This document shows positions 45,484 through 54,456 of a stretch of 64,000 nucleotides of DNA, piece after piece (position 1 is the stretch's first letter; the number at the start of each line of letters is the position of its first letter). The notes below the pieces were generated by a model. It worked only from the letters and a program-made list of their open reading frames with translations, did no database searches and was not told the origin of the DNA. The stretch is from Bifidobacterium sp. ESL0704 (GTDB lineage Bacteria > Actinomycetota > Actinomycetes > Actinomycetales > Bifidobacteriaceae): positions 1,612,001-1,676,000 of the forward strand of contig NZ_CP113929.1 in assembly GCF_029392075.1 (NCBI RefSeq), read 5' to 3'. A program made the position numbers and the translations under genes.

Positions 45484-45693
45484 TCAGCTCATCAGAAAAT
45501 CGAGAATATTCATGCCGGCGTCCGTCTCGGCACGATACAGCTCGGTGTATCCGCATTGCGTGCAACTGACGGTGATGAACTTCTTGTTCTGCACGTTGAA
45601 CAGCTTGGCGAACTCCCCGCCGGTCGCCTGGAACTGGTCGGAAGTGTAGTGCCGGCAACCGCACTTTTCGCATACGTACTGTTTCTGTTCCAT
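45484..45693 (-). CDS. Small zinc-ribbon protein
   Basis: A 69-residue protein with two Cys pairs, YVCEKCGCRHYT and VSCTQCGYTELY, separated by a segment rich in charged residues (FQATGGEFAKLFNVQNKKF). This is a zinc ribbon of the nucleic-acid-binding type (COG3478-like) found widely in Firmicutes and actinobacteria; role unknown. The start MEQKQY at 45693 has AAAGG 7 nt upstream; an ATG 21 nt earlier overlaps that site and is not used. The 283-nt gap upstream holds no gene. Confidence 0.85.
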   Translation of the reverse strand: MEQKQYVCEKCGCRHYTSDQFQATGGEFAKLFNVQNKKFITVSCTQCGYTELYRAETDAGMNILDFLMS

Positions 45694-45976
45694 CGGTAGA
45701 CCTTTCGTTTCCATCGGAACCCTAATCGGTCATTCAATTTAACCATAGACCCGGGGCAGAAAACTCGACATATCGGCAGTGAATATGCCTTTTATTAGTG
45801 CAAATCGCACTCCGAAACCGTTACGATCGACCAACACCATAACCGGAGCGAGTCGGTCTGGTATGAGCCGGCTGACGGCTACCGAATACCAACGGAAACG
45901 AAACGTGCCGTAACCAACCCGACGTTGCGGCACGTTCTCAGCATTCAAACATCTGATCTGATAGTCTTGCGCCCGA

Positions 45977-46663
45977 TCAGACGAGCACCTCGTCGATCGG
46001 CTTGTCACCGTCGTAGAAGGCGAGGGTCTTGCGCTTGGCGACATCCGCCGAGAGCACGCGGGCGATAACCGCCGCGACGTTGCCGCGCGAGGTCTTGCGC
46101 TGCTCGGGCGTGGCAGGCTTGCCGTCAATCATCGTATGGTCATCGGTCAGGACAATCCTGTCGGTTTCCGGCTCGAGCGTAAGCATGCCTGGGCCGAGAA
46201 TCGTATATTCAAGCGAGGAATCGAGCAGATGTGCGTCGGCATCGTGCTTGGCCTGCGCATACGGTACGAACGATTCCGGCCAACCCATTTCTTTCGGGTC
46301 GCGATCGGCGGTGTCGTAAGAGACCATCACGAATCTACGTACACCGGCCTTTTGCGCGGCATCCATCGCATTGACCGCGGCCTGATAATCGACGGCGTGC
46401 GTACGGACGGCATCCCCACCGCCTGCTCCGGCCGAGAACACGACGGCGACGGCGCCTTCGAACAAGCCGGCGAAACTGTCGACATTGGCGTGCTCCATAT
46501 CGAAAACCACCGGGTTCGCGCCAGCGGCCCGCACATCATCGGACTGCGCCGGGTTGCGGATAACCGCGTCAACGCTGAACCCTGCTTCCTTAAGCTTCGG
46601 CTCGGCGAGCAACGCCACCTTGCCATGCCCGCCCAAAATCACCACACGTCGCTGATTGCCCAT
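45977..46663 (-). CDS. NAD(P)-binding atypical SDR family protein
   Basis: A 228-residue Rossmann protein: RRVVILGGHGKVALLAEPKL (variant GxxGxxA), DMEHANVDSFAGLFEGAVAVVFSAGAGGGD, GVRRFVMVSY, VPYAQAKHDADAHLLDSSLEYTILGPGMLT and TSRGNVAAVIARVL. This is the NAD(P)H-binding / YwnB-like group of atypical SDRs, often annotated as nucleotide-sugar epimerase-like, with unknown substrate. YAQAKHDAD holds the Tyr-x-x-x-Lys-like pair. The start MGNQRR at 46663 has AAAGGA 7 nt upstream. Confidence 0.88.
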   Translation of the reverse strand: MGNQRRVVILGGHGKVALLAEPKLKEAGFSVDAVIRNPAQSDDVRAAGANPVVFDMEHANVDSFAGLFEGAVAVVFSAGAGGGDAVRTHAVDYQAAVNAMDAAQKAGVRRFVMVSYDTADRDPKEMGWPESFVPYAQAKHDADAHLLDSSLEYTILGPGMLTLEPETDRIVLTDDHTMIDGKPATPEQRKTSRGNVAAVIARVLSADVAKRKTLAFYDGDKPIDEVLV

Positions 46664-46783
46664 ATCGATTCCTTTCGAAAGTTTGAACATCCATCGTTAT
46701 TGATGAACTATAACCACCTTTATCATGCCATAAAAATGCCGTTACGCGCAAAGAGCGAATTGGCGGATTCGATACTGCGGCAA

Positions 46784-48001
46784 CTAGAACTCGGCCAATT
46801 GTTGCAAAGTATGCTGGAACCTTGCTTCCATAATAGAAATCGAGTAATTATCAATGTGCCGTAACCTGGCACGCGGAACGGCCTGCCTGATGACGGAGGA
46901 AAGCGATACAACGTAATCATGTGCCATCGAACGTGAAATGTCGAATAGTTCCAATGCTTCCTCACCCATCAATGTCGTAACGTCCACATGAGCATCACCG
47001 AATAGCGCAAGTTGATGCCTGTCATCCGCCTGCTCTTGATACGGTTCCGGATTCAAATCAAATGCCGGCGAAAGCTGCCAGCCTCTCGACGAATGCAAAA
47101 AGCCATGATTGCGTAAATGGTCGTCAAGATTGCCGATTGCGGCCCCGAACATGGCACGTTGCCAGAGTTGATGGGTATCGGCACCTATCTGACGCGAGAA
47201 CTCAACCAAATCAAGCCAATCACCGCCTTCACCATCCTCCGCTTCCAGCGCCGTCATCGCAGAAATATAGGGGATTCGCCGCAGCTTTTCTGGCTGACCG
47301 TCCTCTTCCCGATCGAAACGTTTGGTAAGAAGAACAGTCCGCTGTCGGTTATCTGAATCCTTGATGCTGATGACACGATGTTCCGGCACGACGATTCCAG
47401 CCTGCTCGGCAAGTTCCAGAATCACCGCTTCCCAACCGATGACGTCCCAATCATCGCCATCAGGCTTCGGAAACTTGGCCAGCCACAATGCGTTATGGTC
47501 GAATACGGACGCTTTCGGACGGGCACCTCCCAAAGAACCCGTCGCTCGGTACAACCTGCGCAGGGAGGTATCATCCACTTCGCGATTCTCTTCAACAGCG
47601 TCCGCGGTATCCAGCAATCCCGACAAATCCGTAAGTACTGGTACTCCTTCATCGCCTGCGAGCGCCTTCCCTTCTCCGAAAAATCTGACCGCACCCTGAC
47701 GCGTTACGTCATTGACACCCAAAAGATATTCGGATTCCGGCAAGTTATGCCGCTTACGATTACGTTCAAGCAGTTTCCTGCCCCAACGATCGGGAGCGGC
47801 ATCGGAAAATGGTCCCAGACCGGCGAATACGAAGGGAGAAAGGGAAAGCGGAAGGCCGGGAGCAAGGTCAAATGAATCAGGGTTGTCAACGTAATCGGAA
47901 CGATATCTGAAGGTGGAACTGGGGCCGTTGAAATACAACGTTCCAGCAGTTAGCTCCTTACCGTTTTCGACAGTCGTTCGGACTTCAACTTGTTGACTCA
48001 T
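46784..48001 (-). CDS. hipA: HipA-family serine/threonine kinase toxin
   Basis: A 405-residue HipA. E. coli HipA phosphorylates glutamyl-tRNA synthetase, blocking translation and promoting persistence. Here the N-terminal couple domain covers ~1-100 (LYFNGPSSTFRY, ALPGLPLSLSPFVFAG-like region), followed by the kinase: GSLGGARPKASV (phosphate loop), WLAKFPKPDGD (Lys), the catalytic loop GAAIGNLDDHLRNHGFL and the metal site LSPAFDLNPEP. All key residues look intact. ATG at 48001 is chosen; a GTG at 48010 is possible. It lies downstream of hipB with an unusually long 168-nt gap, so the pair may be differentially translated. Confidence 0.92.
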   Translation of the reverse strand: MSQQVEVRTTVENGKELTAGTLYFNGPSSTFRYRSDYVDNPDSFDLAPGLPLSLSPFVFAGLGPFSDAAPDRWGRKLLERNRKRHNLPESEYLLGVNDVTRQGAVRFFGEGKALAGDEGVPVLTDLSGLLDTADAVEENREVDDTSLRRLYRATGSLGGARPKASVFDHNALWLAKFPKPDGDDWDVIGWEAVILELAEQAGIVVPEHRVISIKDSDNRQRTVLLTKRFDREEDGQPEKLRRIPYISAMTALEAEDGEGGDWLDLVEFSRQIGADTHQLWQRAMFGAAIGNLDDHLRNHGFLHSSRGWQLSPAFDLNPEPYQEQADDRHQLALFGDAHVDVTTLMGEEALELFDISRSMAHDYVVSLSSVIRQAVPRARLRHIDNYSISIMEARFQHTLQQLAEF

Positions 48002-48169
48002 AGCTTTCACCCCAGTTCTTTTCCTTATTTTCCGGGTTATTCAACTGCAATTGTTCATTCTTCAAACAAACTAACTAACAGTTTAGTAATCCCTCGCTGG
48101 CATTCGGAAATAAATCCTGCATGGCCGTAGCCGAACCTTCTTATCATCTATGTTTCAGCACCAATTCCA

Positions 48170-48460
48170 TTACCGCACGCGCTTGGGCAGAATCTGCGCG
48201 GCACGGACCATACCCAAGTCATGCGAATACGGATCAGCGGCCTTGACCATATAATCGGCCAGCTGAAGTATGCGGGCGACGGTAATGAGTGCATCTGAAC
48301 GCACTGGCCGGCCATGCTCAAGATTCGTCACGGTAGTCTCGCTGATCGCCGCACGCTTGGCCACGTCACTGACCCGCAGCCCAAGCAACTTACGTTGCGC
48401 CGCGAAGTGCTCCCCGATTACCCGCAGGTCCCGTTTCGTGGTAGTAGGCGTATATTTCAT
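48170..48460 (-). CDS. hipB: HipB-like helix-turn-helix antitoxin
   Basis: A 96-residue XRE-type DNA-binding protein: LRVIGEHFAAQRKLLGLRVSDVAKRAAISETTVTNLEHGRPVRSDALITVARIL is a complete Cro/CI-like helix-turn-helix. It precedes hipA on the same strand, as HipB does, and is expected to neutralise HipA and repress the operon. A perfect inverted repeat in its promoter region is the probable operator. The C-terminal ~25 residues (DPYSHDLGMVRAAQILPKR) could be the flexible tail contacting HipA; that is inference. Confidence 0.88.
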   Translation of the reverse strand: MKYTPTTTKRDLRVIGEHFAAQRKLLGLRVSDVAKRAAISETTVTNLEHGRPVRSDALITVARILQLADYMVKAADPYSHDLGMVRAAQILPKRVR

Positions 48461-48475
48461 TACTTATCAACTACC

Positions 48476-48539
48476 TTAAGCATTAGTTTTCTATTGTTTA
48501 AATTAATTATACTATAGAATACTAATGCTTAAATTTCAA
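48476..48539 (-). promoter_or_regulatory. hipBA promoter with paired operator arms
   Basis: On the minus strand TTGAAA (48534-48539) and TATAGT (48511-48516) are 17 nt apart. A perfect 12-nt inverted repeat, ACTAATGCTTAA (48521-48532) and TTAAGCATTAGT (48476-48487), places one arm inside the spacer and the other just before the hipB start, centres 45 nt apart. This fits autorepression by HipB dimers. Confidence 0.8.
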
Positions 48540-48734
48540 AATTTCGCTTGCCGATACAATATACTATCTGACCGATTAAAAGGAACGTTATTGCCTAAAT
48601 AACTAGCTCAGCAAATTCCTCAAACGGTACCCACAGAAATCATTCTCATAATCATCTATAATCAAGAAGTCATCGCAGAACTTTGTTTCGTGACAAAATC
48701 TTTATACACAGCATCAGATAAGGAGAACAAGATT

Positions 48735-49448
48735 ATGGTGGCAAAGCATAACGTTTCTCCTTTGATGACCGTCAAGGGACTTGCCGGGCTGCTGTACCGA
48801 ATAGGACGCACCTTTGACGGGCTCAATACCTCGCGCATGGCCACCGAGGAATTCCTACGCACCGGCAATCCCAACGTTGTCGGTTCACGCAACGACTATG
48901 CGCTGCTGTGCGATTTGAAGGACGCCTCCTCGTATGTCATCGAATACGACTATTCGACACGGCCCATGGATTTGGCATGGTTCACAGGTATCAACGCGGA
49001 AATGACCCGTACAGCTGCGATGGAACCCGGCGTGCTGAGAACCGCAGAGAACGTCATCGTCTCCACTCATCGAGGTACATACACTCCCCCAGTGCCTTCT
49101 GCCGTGGCAATCGAGCAGGAACTGACTTTAGTTTCTGACGACAGCACGTCAGCAGCGTCGAGCACAGCAGATAGCACCGCAGCACTCGCGCACAATGTAC
49201 AGCCCCTCGAACGTGCCTCACACCTTTTCGCAACGCTGGCCAAGATGCAACCGTTCGGCAACGGCAACAAGCGCACTGCTTTGCTCGCCGCCAACGGATT
49301 GCTGCTCAAGCTACATTCATCCGACGTACTTGCCGTACCTGTCGAGTCACCAGACCGAGACATCTTCAATGACCAATTAAGCGCTTGGTACCTCGACAAC
49401 GATTCATCCGTCGTTGATTGGCTTGCAGAGTGGAACCATAGAAATTAA
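48735..49448 (+). CDS. Fic-domain protein with altered catalytic motif
   Basis: A 237-residue Fic/Doc-type protein. Fic enzymes usually transfer AMP to target hydroxyls using the motif HxFx(D/E)GN(G/K)R. Here the segment reads KMQPFGNGNKRTALLAAN: the catalytic His is Gln and the acidic residue is Asn, while Phe, Gly-Asn and Lys-Arg remain. A Gln at this site is also seen in some Fic subfamilies, so this may be a natural variant rather than decay. The rest of the reading frame is intact. The start at 48735 has AAGGAG 9 nt upstream. It diverges from hipBA by about 270 nt, forming a small toxin-like island. Confidence 0.88.
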   Translation: MVAKHNVSPLMTVKGLAGLLYRIGRTFDGLNTSRMATEEFLRTGNPNVVGSRNDYALLCDLKDASSYVIEYDYSTRPMDLAWFTGINAEMTRTAAMEPGVLRTAENVIVSTHRGTYTPPVPSAVAIEQELTLVSDDSTSAASSTADSTAALAHNVQPLERASHLFATLAKMQPFGNGNKRTALLAANGLLLKLHSSDVLAVPVESPDRDIFNDQLSAWYLDNDSSVVDWLAEWNHRN

Positions 49449-49533
49449 CTAACCTTGAACAGCAAGAGCGGCTCGACACCGACAAAGCATCGAACCACTC
49501 TTCAAAGTTAAGAAAGTTAAGCCTATCGCAGCC

Positions 49534-50622
49534 TCACACGTTGAACTTGAACTCTACAATGTCACCGTCCTGCATCACGTAATCACGACCCTCCTGGCGG
49601 AGCTTGCCTTCCTCCTTGATCTCGTTCATGCTGCCCTTGGCGGCGACGAAATCATCGTAGGAGACGATGTCGGCCTTGATGAAGCCACGCTCGAAATCGC
49701 TGTGGATCACGCCGGCGGCCTGCGGGGCGGTCCAGCCCTGATGAATCTGCCAGGCGCGCACTTCTTTGACGCCGGCGGTGAGGAAGGTCTGCAGGCCGAG
49801 CACGTCGAAGCCGACGCGGGCCAGCTGGTCGAGGCCGGATTCCTTCAAGCCCGCATCCTCAAGCATCTCGCGGGCGTCGGCCTCATCGAGGTCGGTCAGA
49901 TCGGATTCGAACTGCGCGTTGAGGAAGATCGACTGCGCAGGAGCCACGGAGTCGGCGAGCTTCTTCTGCAGGTCCTTGTCGGTCAGCTCATTGTCATCAA
50001 CATTGAAGACGTAGATGAACGGCTTGGCGGTCATCAGATGCAGGTCATAGATGTCGGCCTTGTCGATTTTACCCGCGGATGCAGCATGATCGATGGTCTC
50101 CCCTTCCGAAAGAATCGACTGCGCCTTCTTGACCGCGTCCATATATTCCTGCGTGACCTTCTTGCCACGCAGCTCCTTCTCGAGCTTCGGCAACGCGTTC
50201 TCGATAGTCTGCAGGTCGGCAAGCATCAGCTCGGTGTTGATGGTGTCGATATCATCGGACGGGTCGACCTTGCCATTGACGTGGACGATGTCGTCATCCT
50301 TGAACGCACGCACGACCTCGCAGATCGCGTCGGCCTCGCGAATGTTGGCCAGGAACTTGTTGCCCAAACCCTCGCCCTCGGAGGCACCCTTGACGATGCC
50401 GGCGATGTCAACGAAGGTGACCGTGGCCGGCACAATCTTCTCGGTGCCCACCAGCTTGGCCAGCACGGGAAGCCGTTTGTCGGGCAGCGGCACGATACCC
50501 GTGTTGGGCTCGATGGTGGCGAAGGGATAGTTTTCCGCAAGCACGTTGTTGCGGGTCAGGGCGTTGAACATGGTGGACTTGCCGACATTCGGCAGACCGA
50601 CGATTCCGATAGTTAAAGACAT
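49534..50622 (-). CDS. ychF: YchF, Obg-family P-loop ATPase
   Basis: A 362-residue universally conserved NTPase that prefers ATP and associates with ribosomes, linked to translation and oxidative stress. Motifs: [18 protein letters not shown] (G1), [15 protein letters not shown] (G2 region), [22 protein letters not shown] (G3), the noncanonical NVDD at G4, and the C-terminal TGS domain ([42 protein letters not shown]). Complete and typical in length. Confidence 0.97.
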   Translation of the reverse strand: MSLTIGIVGLPNVGKSTMFNALTRNNVLAENYPFATIEPNTGIVPLPDKRLPVLAKLVGTEKIVPATVTFVDIAGIVKGASEGEGLGNKFLANIREADAICEVVRAFKDDDIVHVNGKVDPSDDIDTINTELMLADLQTIENALPKLEKELRGKKVTQEYMDAVKKAQSILSEGETIDHAASAGKIDKADIYDLHLMTAKPFIYVFNVDDNELTDKDLQKKLADSVAPAQSIFLNAQFESDLTDLDEADAREMLEDAGLKESGLDQLARVGFDVLGLQTFLTAGVKEVRAWQIHQGWTAPQAAGVIHSDFERGFIKADIVSYDDFVAAKGSMNEIKEEGKLRQEGRDYVMQDGDIVEFKFNV

Positions 50623-51290
50623 ACCTCAAGTCTAGCGTCAAGACGGACGAAACAAGAGGCTCCGCCACGCATGCCAACGTCCATGTTATCGAAGCCTCTT
50701 CATGGCCGCCAACAGCGACAGAACAATGCCATCAACCGCTGATGAGCGTCGCAAAACCTCCAGCAGAGAGAGCTAGTGGTACATTTGCGACGCCAATCGG
50801 CCAATTCGCGTCGCAAATCCTCCAGCAATCCGCTTTAGTGGAGGAATCATGACACAATATCGACGATTCGCGTCGCAAATCCTCCATTACCTCCAATCTC
50901 CCCGTAGGACGGTATCGATGAAAATCTCAGAAACCGATGATTTCGATGCATTTGTCTCGAAAACCACCTATAGTCGCACATATCATCAATCACAGAAGAG
51001 GTCGCTGAATCCATCAGTAACCGGCCAGAGACGCGGTGGCGCCCATGAAGGTCGGTGAAAGGGAATTCAGCCGAAATTTCCTGTCGCCTCCGAGATGGGA
51101 AGTTGGGTCTGGGTCCAAGAAATCCAGAACTGTCGCGGACAACACCGCGGAGCGCTATCGATGAGAATCGTTGTGAGGCTTTTTCGCGATGAGGCGTGGC
51201 TTTATTGATCAACCCGGTCCTCATCAGGCGAGTACCACAACGACAATTCGCATCATCTGTAGGCTTCTTCCCTACCGGAAGGAAAGCAGT
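50623..51290. repeat. Long intergenic region with a 62-nt-period repeat array
   Basis: No gene is recognised in ~670 nt. GCGTCGCAAA(A/T)CCTCCA occurs at 50746, 50808 and 50870, exactly 62 nt apart; TAGTGG recurs at 50774 and 50836 in phase. An inverted copy TTTGCGACGC lies at 50784-50793. A 154-codon minus-strand reading frame spans 50847-51311 but has no recognisable domain, crosses the array and is judged fortuitous. Confidence 0.7.
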
Positions 51291-52904
51291 ATGTCGGCAC
51301 AAACCGACCATACCGAAAACACGCCCAGCACATCAGCGTCGTCTTCGGCGAGCAGGGCAACGACAGGCAAAGCGGCAAGTCAATCAACCACAGCCGGAGT
51401 CAACACCGCGGCGACACATCCCATCCCGCCGATCGGCAACAAGGGCAAGTCGGGAGGCGTGCAGCGCAACCTCAAGACTCGTCACGTCTCGATGATCGCG
51501 CTCGGCGGCTGCATCGGCACCGGCCTGTTCATGACCTCGGGCTCCACCATCTCCAAGGCCGGCCCCGGCGGCGGACTGGTGGCCTATATCGCCATGGGCA
51601 TCATGGTCTACTTCCTGATGACGAGCCTCGGCGAGCTCGCGACCAACCAGCCGGTCTCGGGTTCCTTCGCCACCTACAACGCCAAATACGTCGACCCGGC
51701 GCTCGGATTCGCCATGGGCTGGAACTATTGGTTCAACTGGGCCATCACCGTCGCCGTCGACATCTCCACCGCGGCCCTCCTGATCCAATATTGGCTGCCG
51801 AACACCCCGGGCTGGATATGGAGCCTCATCGTATTGGTGGTCATCTTCCTGATCAACGCCCTGACCGTCTCCGCATTCGGCGAGACGGAGTATTGGTTGT
51901 CGCTGATCAAGGTCGTCACCGTCATCGTCTTCCTCGTGCTCGGTTTCGCCATGATTTTCGGTATCATGTTCCATCCGGCAGTCGGCTTCGGCAACTTCAC
52001 CTACAAGGACGCCCCGTTCGTCGGCGGTTTCCCGGCTATCCTCAGCGTCTTCCTCATCGCCGGCTTCTCGTTCCAGGGCACGGAACTCATCGGCGTGACC
52101 GCAGGCGAGTCGGCGGACCCGGAGCATGCGGTGCCCAAGGCCATCAACAGCGTCTTCTGGCGCATCCTGCTCTTCTATGTCCTCTCGATCTTCGTGATCG
52201 CCGCGCTCATCCCCTACACCAGTCCGAACCTGCTTTCGGCGGCCGACGGCAACATCGCGATGTCCCCCTTCACGTTGGTCTTCAAGCGGGCTGGCCTCGC
52301 TTTCGCCGCAAGCCTGATGAACGCGATCGTACTGACCGCAGTGCTTTCGGCGGCCAACTCGGGCATGTACGCCTCGACCCGCATGCTCTACTCGCTGGCC
52401 GATGACGGCTACGCCCCGAAGTTCTTCTCACGCACGACCAAGCACGGCATTCCGCTGGCGGCGCTCATCGTTACGACCATCATTTCGCTAGCCACGTTCG
52501 CCGCCTCGATTTTCGGCCAGAAGATCTACATGTGGCTCGTCGCGGCTTCAGGGCTCACCGGTTTCATCGCCTGGGTCGGCATCGCCATCAGCCATTTCCG
52601 TTTCCGTCGCGCGTTCATCAAGCAAGGCCACCAGCTTTCGGAGCTGAAGTACCACGCGAAGCTCTTCCCGCTCGGCCCGATCATCGCGCTCATTCTGTGC
52701 ATCGTGGTCATCGGCGGGCAGAACATCGACGCGTTCGTCCATTGGGACTGGCAACAAATCGGCATCACCTACATCGGCTTGCCGTTGGTACTCATCCTCT
52801 ACATCGGTTATAAGATCAAGTACCATACTCACATCATCCCGCTGGACGAAGTGGACGTCTCCCCAACCGAGATCTCAAAAGAGCATAAGAAAACAGCTAT
52901 CTAA
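51291..52904 (+). CDS. Amino acid permease (APC superfamily, AAT family)
   Basis: A 537-residue amino acid:H+ symporter. After ~60 hydrophilic Ser/Thr-rich residues come twelve helices with the AAT-family hallmarks: RHVSMIALGGCIGTGLFMTSG, GPGGGLVAYIAMGIMVYF, NQPVSGSFATYNAKYVDPALGFAMGWNYWFNW, GFSFQGTELIGVTAGESADPE and NSGMYASTRMLYSLADDG. Relatives transport lysine, asparagine, GABA or aromatic amino acids; the substrate cannot be picked. MSAQTD at 51291 follows GGAAGGAAA. A terminator follows the stop. Confidence 0.94.
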   Translation: MSAQTDHTENTPSTSASSSASRATTGKAASQSTTAGVNTAATHPIPPIGNKGKSGGVQRNLKTRHVSMIALGGCIGTGLFMTSGSTISKAGPGGGLVAYIAMGIMVYFLMTSLGELATNQPVSGSFATYNAKYVDPALGFAMGWNYWFNWAITVAVDISTAALLIQYWLPNTPGWIWSLIVLVVIFLINALTVSAFGETEYWLSLIKVVTVIVFLVLGFAMIFGIMFHPAVGFGNFTYKDAPFVGGFPAILSVFLIAGFSFQGTELIGVTAGESADPEHAVPKAINSVFWRILLFYVLSIFVIAALIPYTSPNLLSAADGNIAMSPFTLVFKRAGLAFAASLMNAIVLTAVLSAANSGMYASTRMLYSLADDGYAPKFFSRTTKHGIPLAALIVTTIISLATFAASIFGQKIYMWLVAASGLTGFIAWVGIAISHFRFRRAFIKQGHQLSELKYHAKLFPLGPIIALILCIVVIGGQNIDAFVHWDWQQIGITYIGLPLVLILYIGYKIKYHTHIIPLDEVDVSPTEISKEHKKTAI

Positions 52905-52934
52905 CAGAATAACTATCGTATGAGATAGCTTTCG

Positions 52935-52981
52935 GGTGCGTCTGGCAAATGAAAAAATGCCGGACGCACCTTTCCTTTTAT
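52935..52981 (+). terminator. Rho-independent terminator after the amino acid permease
   Basis: Arms 52935-52947 (GGTGCGTCTGGCA) and 52958-52970 pair with one G-T mismatch; a T-rich tail TTTCCTTTTATT follows. It lies 31 nt after the stop codon. Confidence 0.85.
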
Positions 52982-53152
52982 TCATCGCTATCACAAACGA
53001 AGGTTCATTTGCTATCGGCAATGCAAATCGGCAATTCTTCCAAACCTCCCGAATCAGCGCACAATCATCCTTCTGCACGATTCAGTCTCCACGAAGGAAC
53101 GAATGCAACGACGCCACGTATTTAGCGGCTCACGGCCTCCCATCCGCACAGT

Positions 53153-54292
53153 TCAGTCTTCCGACGGTATGAACGCCTCGAAAATAAAGTAACCGAAATC
53201 ACGACCGCAATGCTCGAGCTCTTCGGTGCTACGCGGGGTCCAAGCCACCGGCACGGCACCCAACGCACGGGCCGAACGCACCTGAATCGAGCGGCCGCCA
53301 TGCCAGTCATAGGCCACGAAATCCGGTCGTGACACCCAGTTGAAACCGAGCTTTCCCGCAATCCAAGGCATGACGCCGCGCTGCAACGAGTGCAGATTCG
53401 CCTGCAAATCAACATCACGATCAATCGGGAACGGCGATGAGACGGCAAGCTGTCCGCGGAAAACCTCGGGATGGTTCTGGCGATACCAACGCATGGCCAT
53501 CGGATTGAACGACTCTACTACGTACGCTCCGTCGTAGGCGCGCAGCAGCCTGTCGCCGCTTTCCATCAGCAAACGCTGACGAGCGCCCCACGAATTGCCT
53601 TCGAACTTGTATTCGACAATAATCGGCACACGGCCGTCGACGACCTTCAGCACGTCGGAAAACAGCGGGACGTGCTGGTATTGGCTTTGCTGCGGCAACG
53701 GCATGATCTTCTCGGCTTCCAGCTCGGCTTGAGAAAGAGGTTCGGCCTTGGCATCCCCGTATACGCTCGGGTTCGGGAACAGCGGGATATGACGCAATTG
53801 GTCGTAGGTCAGATCGGCAACACGTTGCGGGCAACCGGCCACACGCAACAGATCGGGGTCATGAACCACCACGACCTTGTCGTCGGCAGTGAGCTGCAGG
53901 TCAAGTTCGATGCCGTATCCGGCTTCGCAGGCGGCGGAGAAAGCGGCAAGCGAGTTTTCCGGGGCGATAGGTCGCTCATCGTTTTCCCGACCCGCACCAT
54001 ACCCGGCCTTACGGGCCATGCGACGGGCGAGGTTGATATATCCCCCATCGGTTTTCCGATATTGCGCGGACAGACCAGAACCGGCGTCATGCAGGCCTCG
54101 ATGCGCATACCAGACATCCGGCATGGACGGCACGTTATGGCGTTCACGGTCTTGGCGAGACCTCGGCGATATGGCCCAGATACCTGCGCCCGCAAGCGCC
54201 AACCCGGCAAACGCCGCACGGACGAGCAGCGATCGCCTACCTTTCCCGACAGCGTTGTGTACATCTTGACGCGATACTGAACGATGTGACAT
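53153..54292 (-). CDS. Glycerophosphodiester phosphodiesterase family protein
   Basis: Hydrolyses glycerophosphodiesters to glycerol 3-phosphate and an alcohol. A single N-terminal membrane helix (LLVRAAFAGLALAGAGIWAI) anchors or exports it. The GDPD TIM barrel follows: WYAHRGLHD with catalytic His, PENSLAAFSAACEAGYGIELDLQLTADDKVVVVHDPDLLRVAG with metal-binding Glu/Asp and second His, VDGRVPIIVEYKF, and the C-terminal PVAWTPRSTEEL. There is an unusually long insert between HRG and PENS (~50 residues, KTDGGYINLARRMARKAGYG). Chain length 379. Confidence 0.92.
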   Translation of the reverse strand: MSHRSVSRQDVHNAVGKGRRSLLVRAAFAGLALAGAGIWAISPRSRQDRERHNVPSMPDVWYAHRGLHDAGSGLSAQYRKTDGGYINLARRMARKAGYGAGRENDERPIAPENSLAAFSAACEAGYGIELDLQLTADDKVVVVHDPDLLRVAGCPQRVADLTYDQLRHIPLFPNPSVYGDAKAEPLSQAELEAEKIMPLPQQSQYQHVPLFSDVLKVVDGRVPIIVEYKFEGNSWGARQRLLMESGDRLLRAYDGAYVVESFNPMAMRWYRQNHPEVFRGQLAVSSPFPIDRDVDLQANLHSLQRGVMPWIAGKLGFNWVSRPDFVAYDWHGGRSIQVRSARALGAVPVAWTPRSTEELEHCGRDFGYFIFEAFIPSED

Positions 54293-54456
54293 CGCCGGTC
54301 CTCCTTCGATGTTCCTTCATGCAAGGATGCTGATATCCCATCATAGGGTCATTGGCCAACGAAAAAACAGACACCGCCATCATCGCACTTTTGTGTCAGT
54401 TCATATCGAACGGATGCCAATCCAAATCAGACGCATCCAAATATGCGATTCCCGCT

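Noticed and set aside
50847..51311. 154-codon minus-strand reading frame in the gap before the amino acid permease
   Set aside because: No recognisable domain, crosses the 62-nt repeat array and overlaps the permease start; composition is like intergenic sequence.
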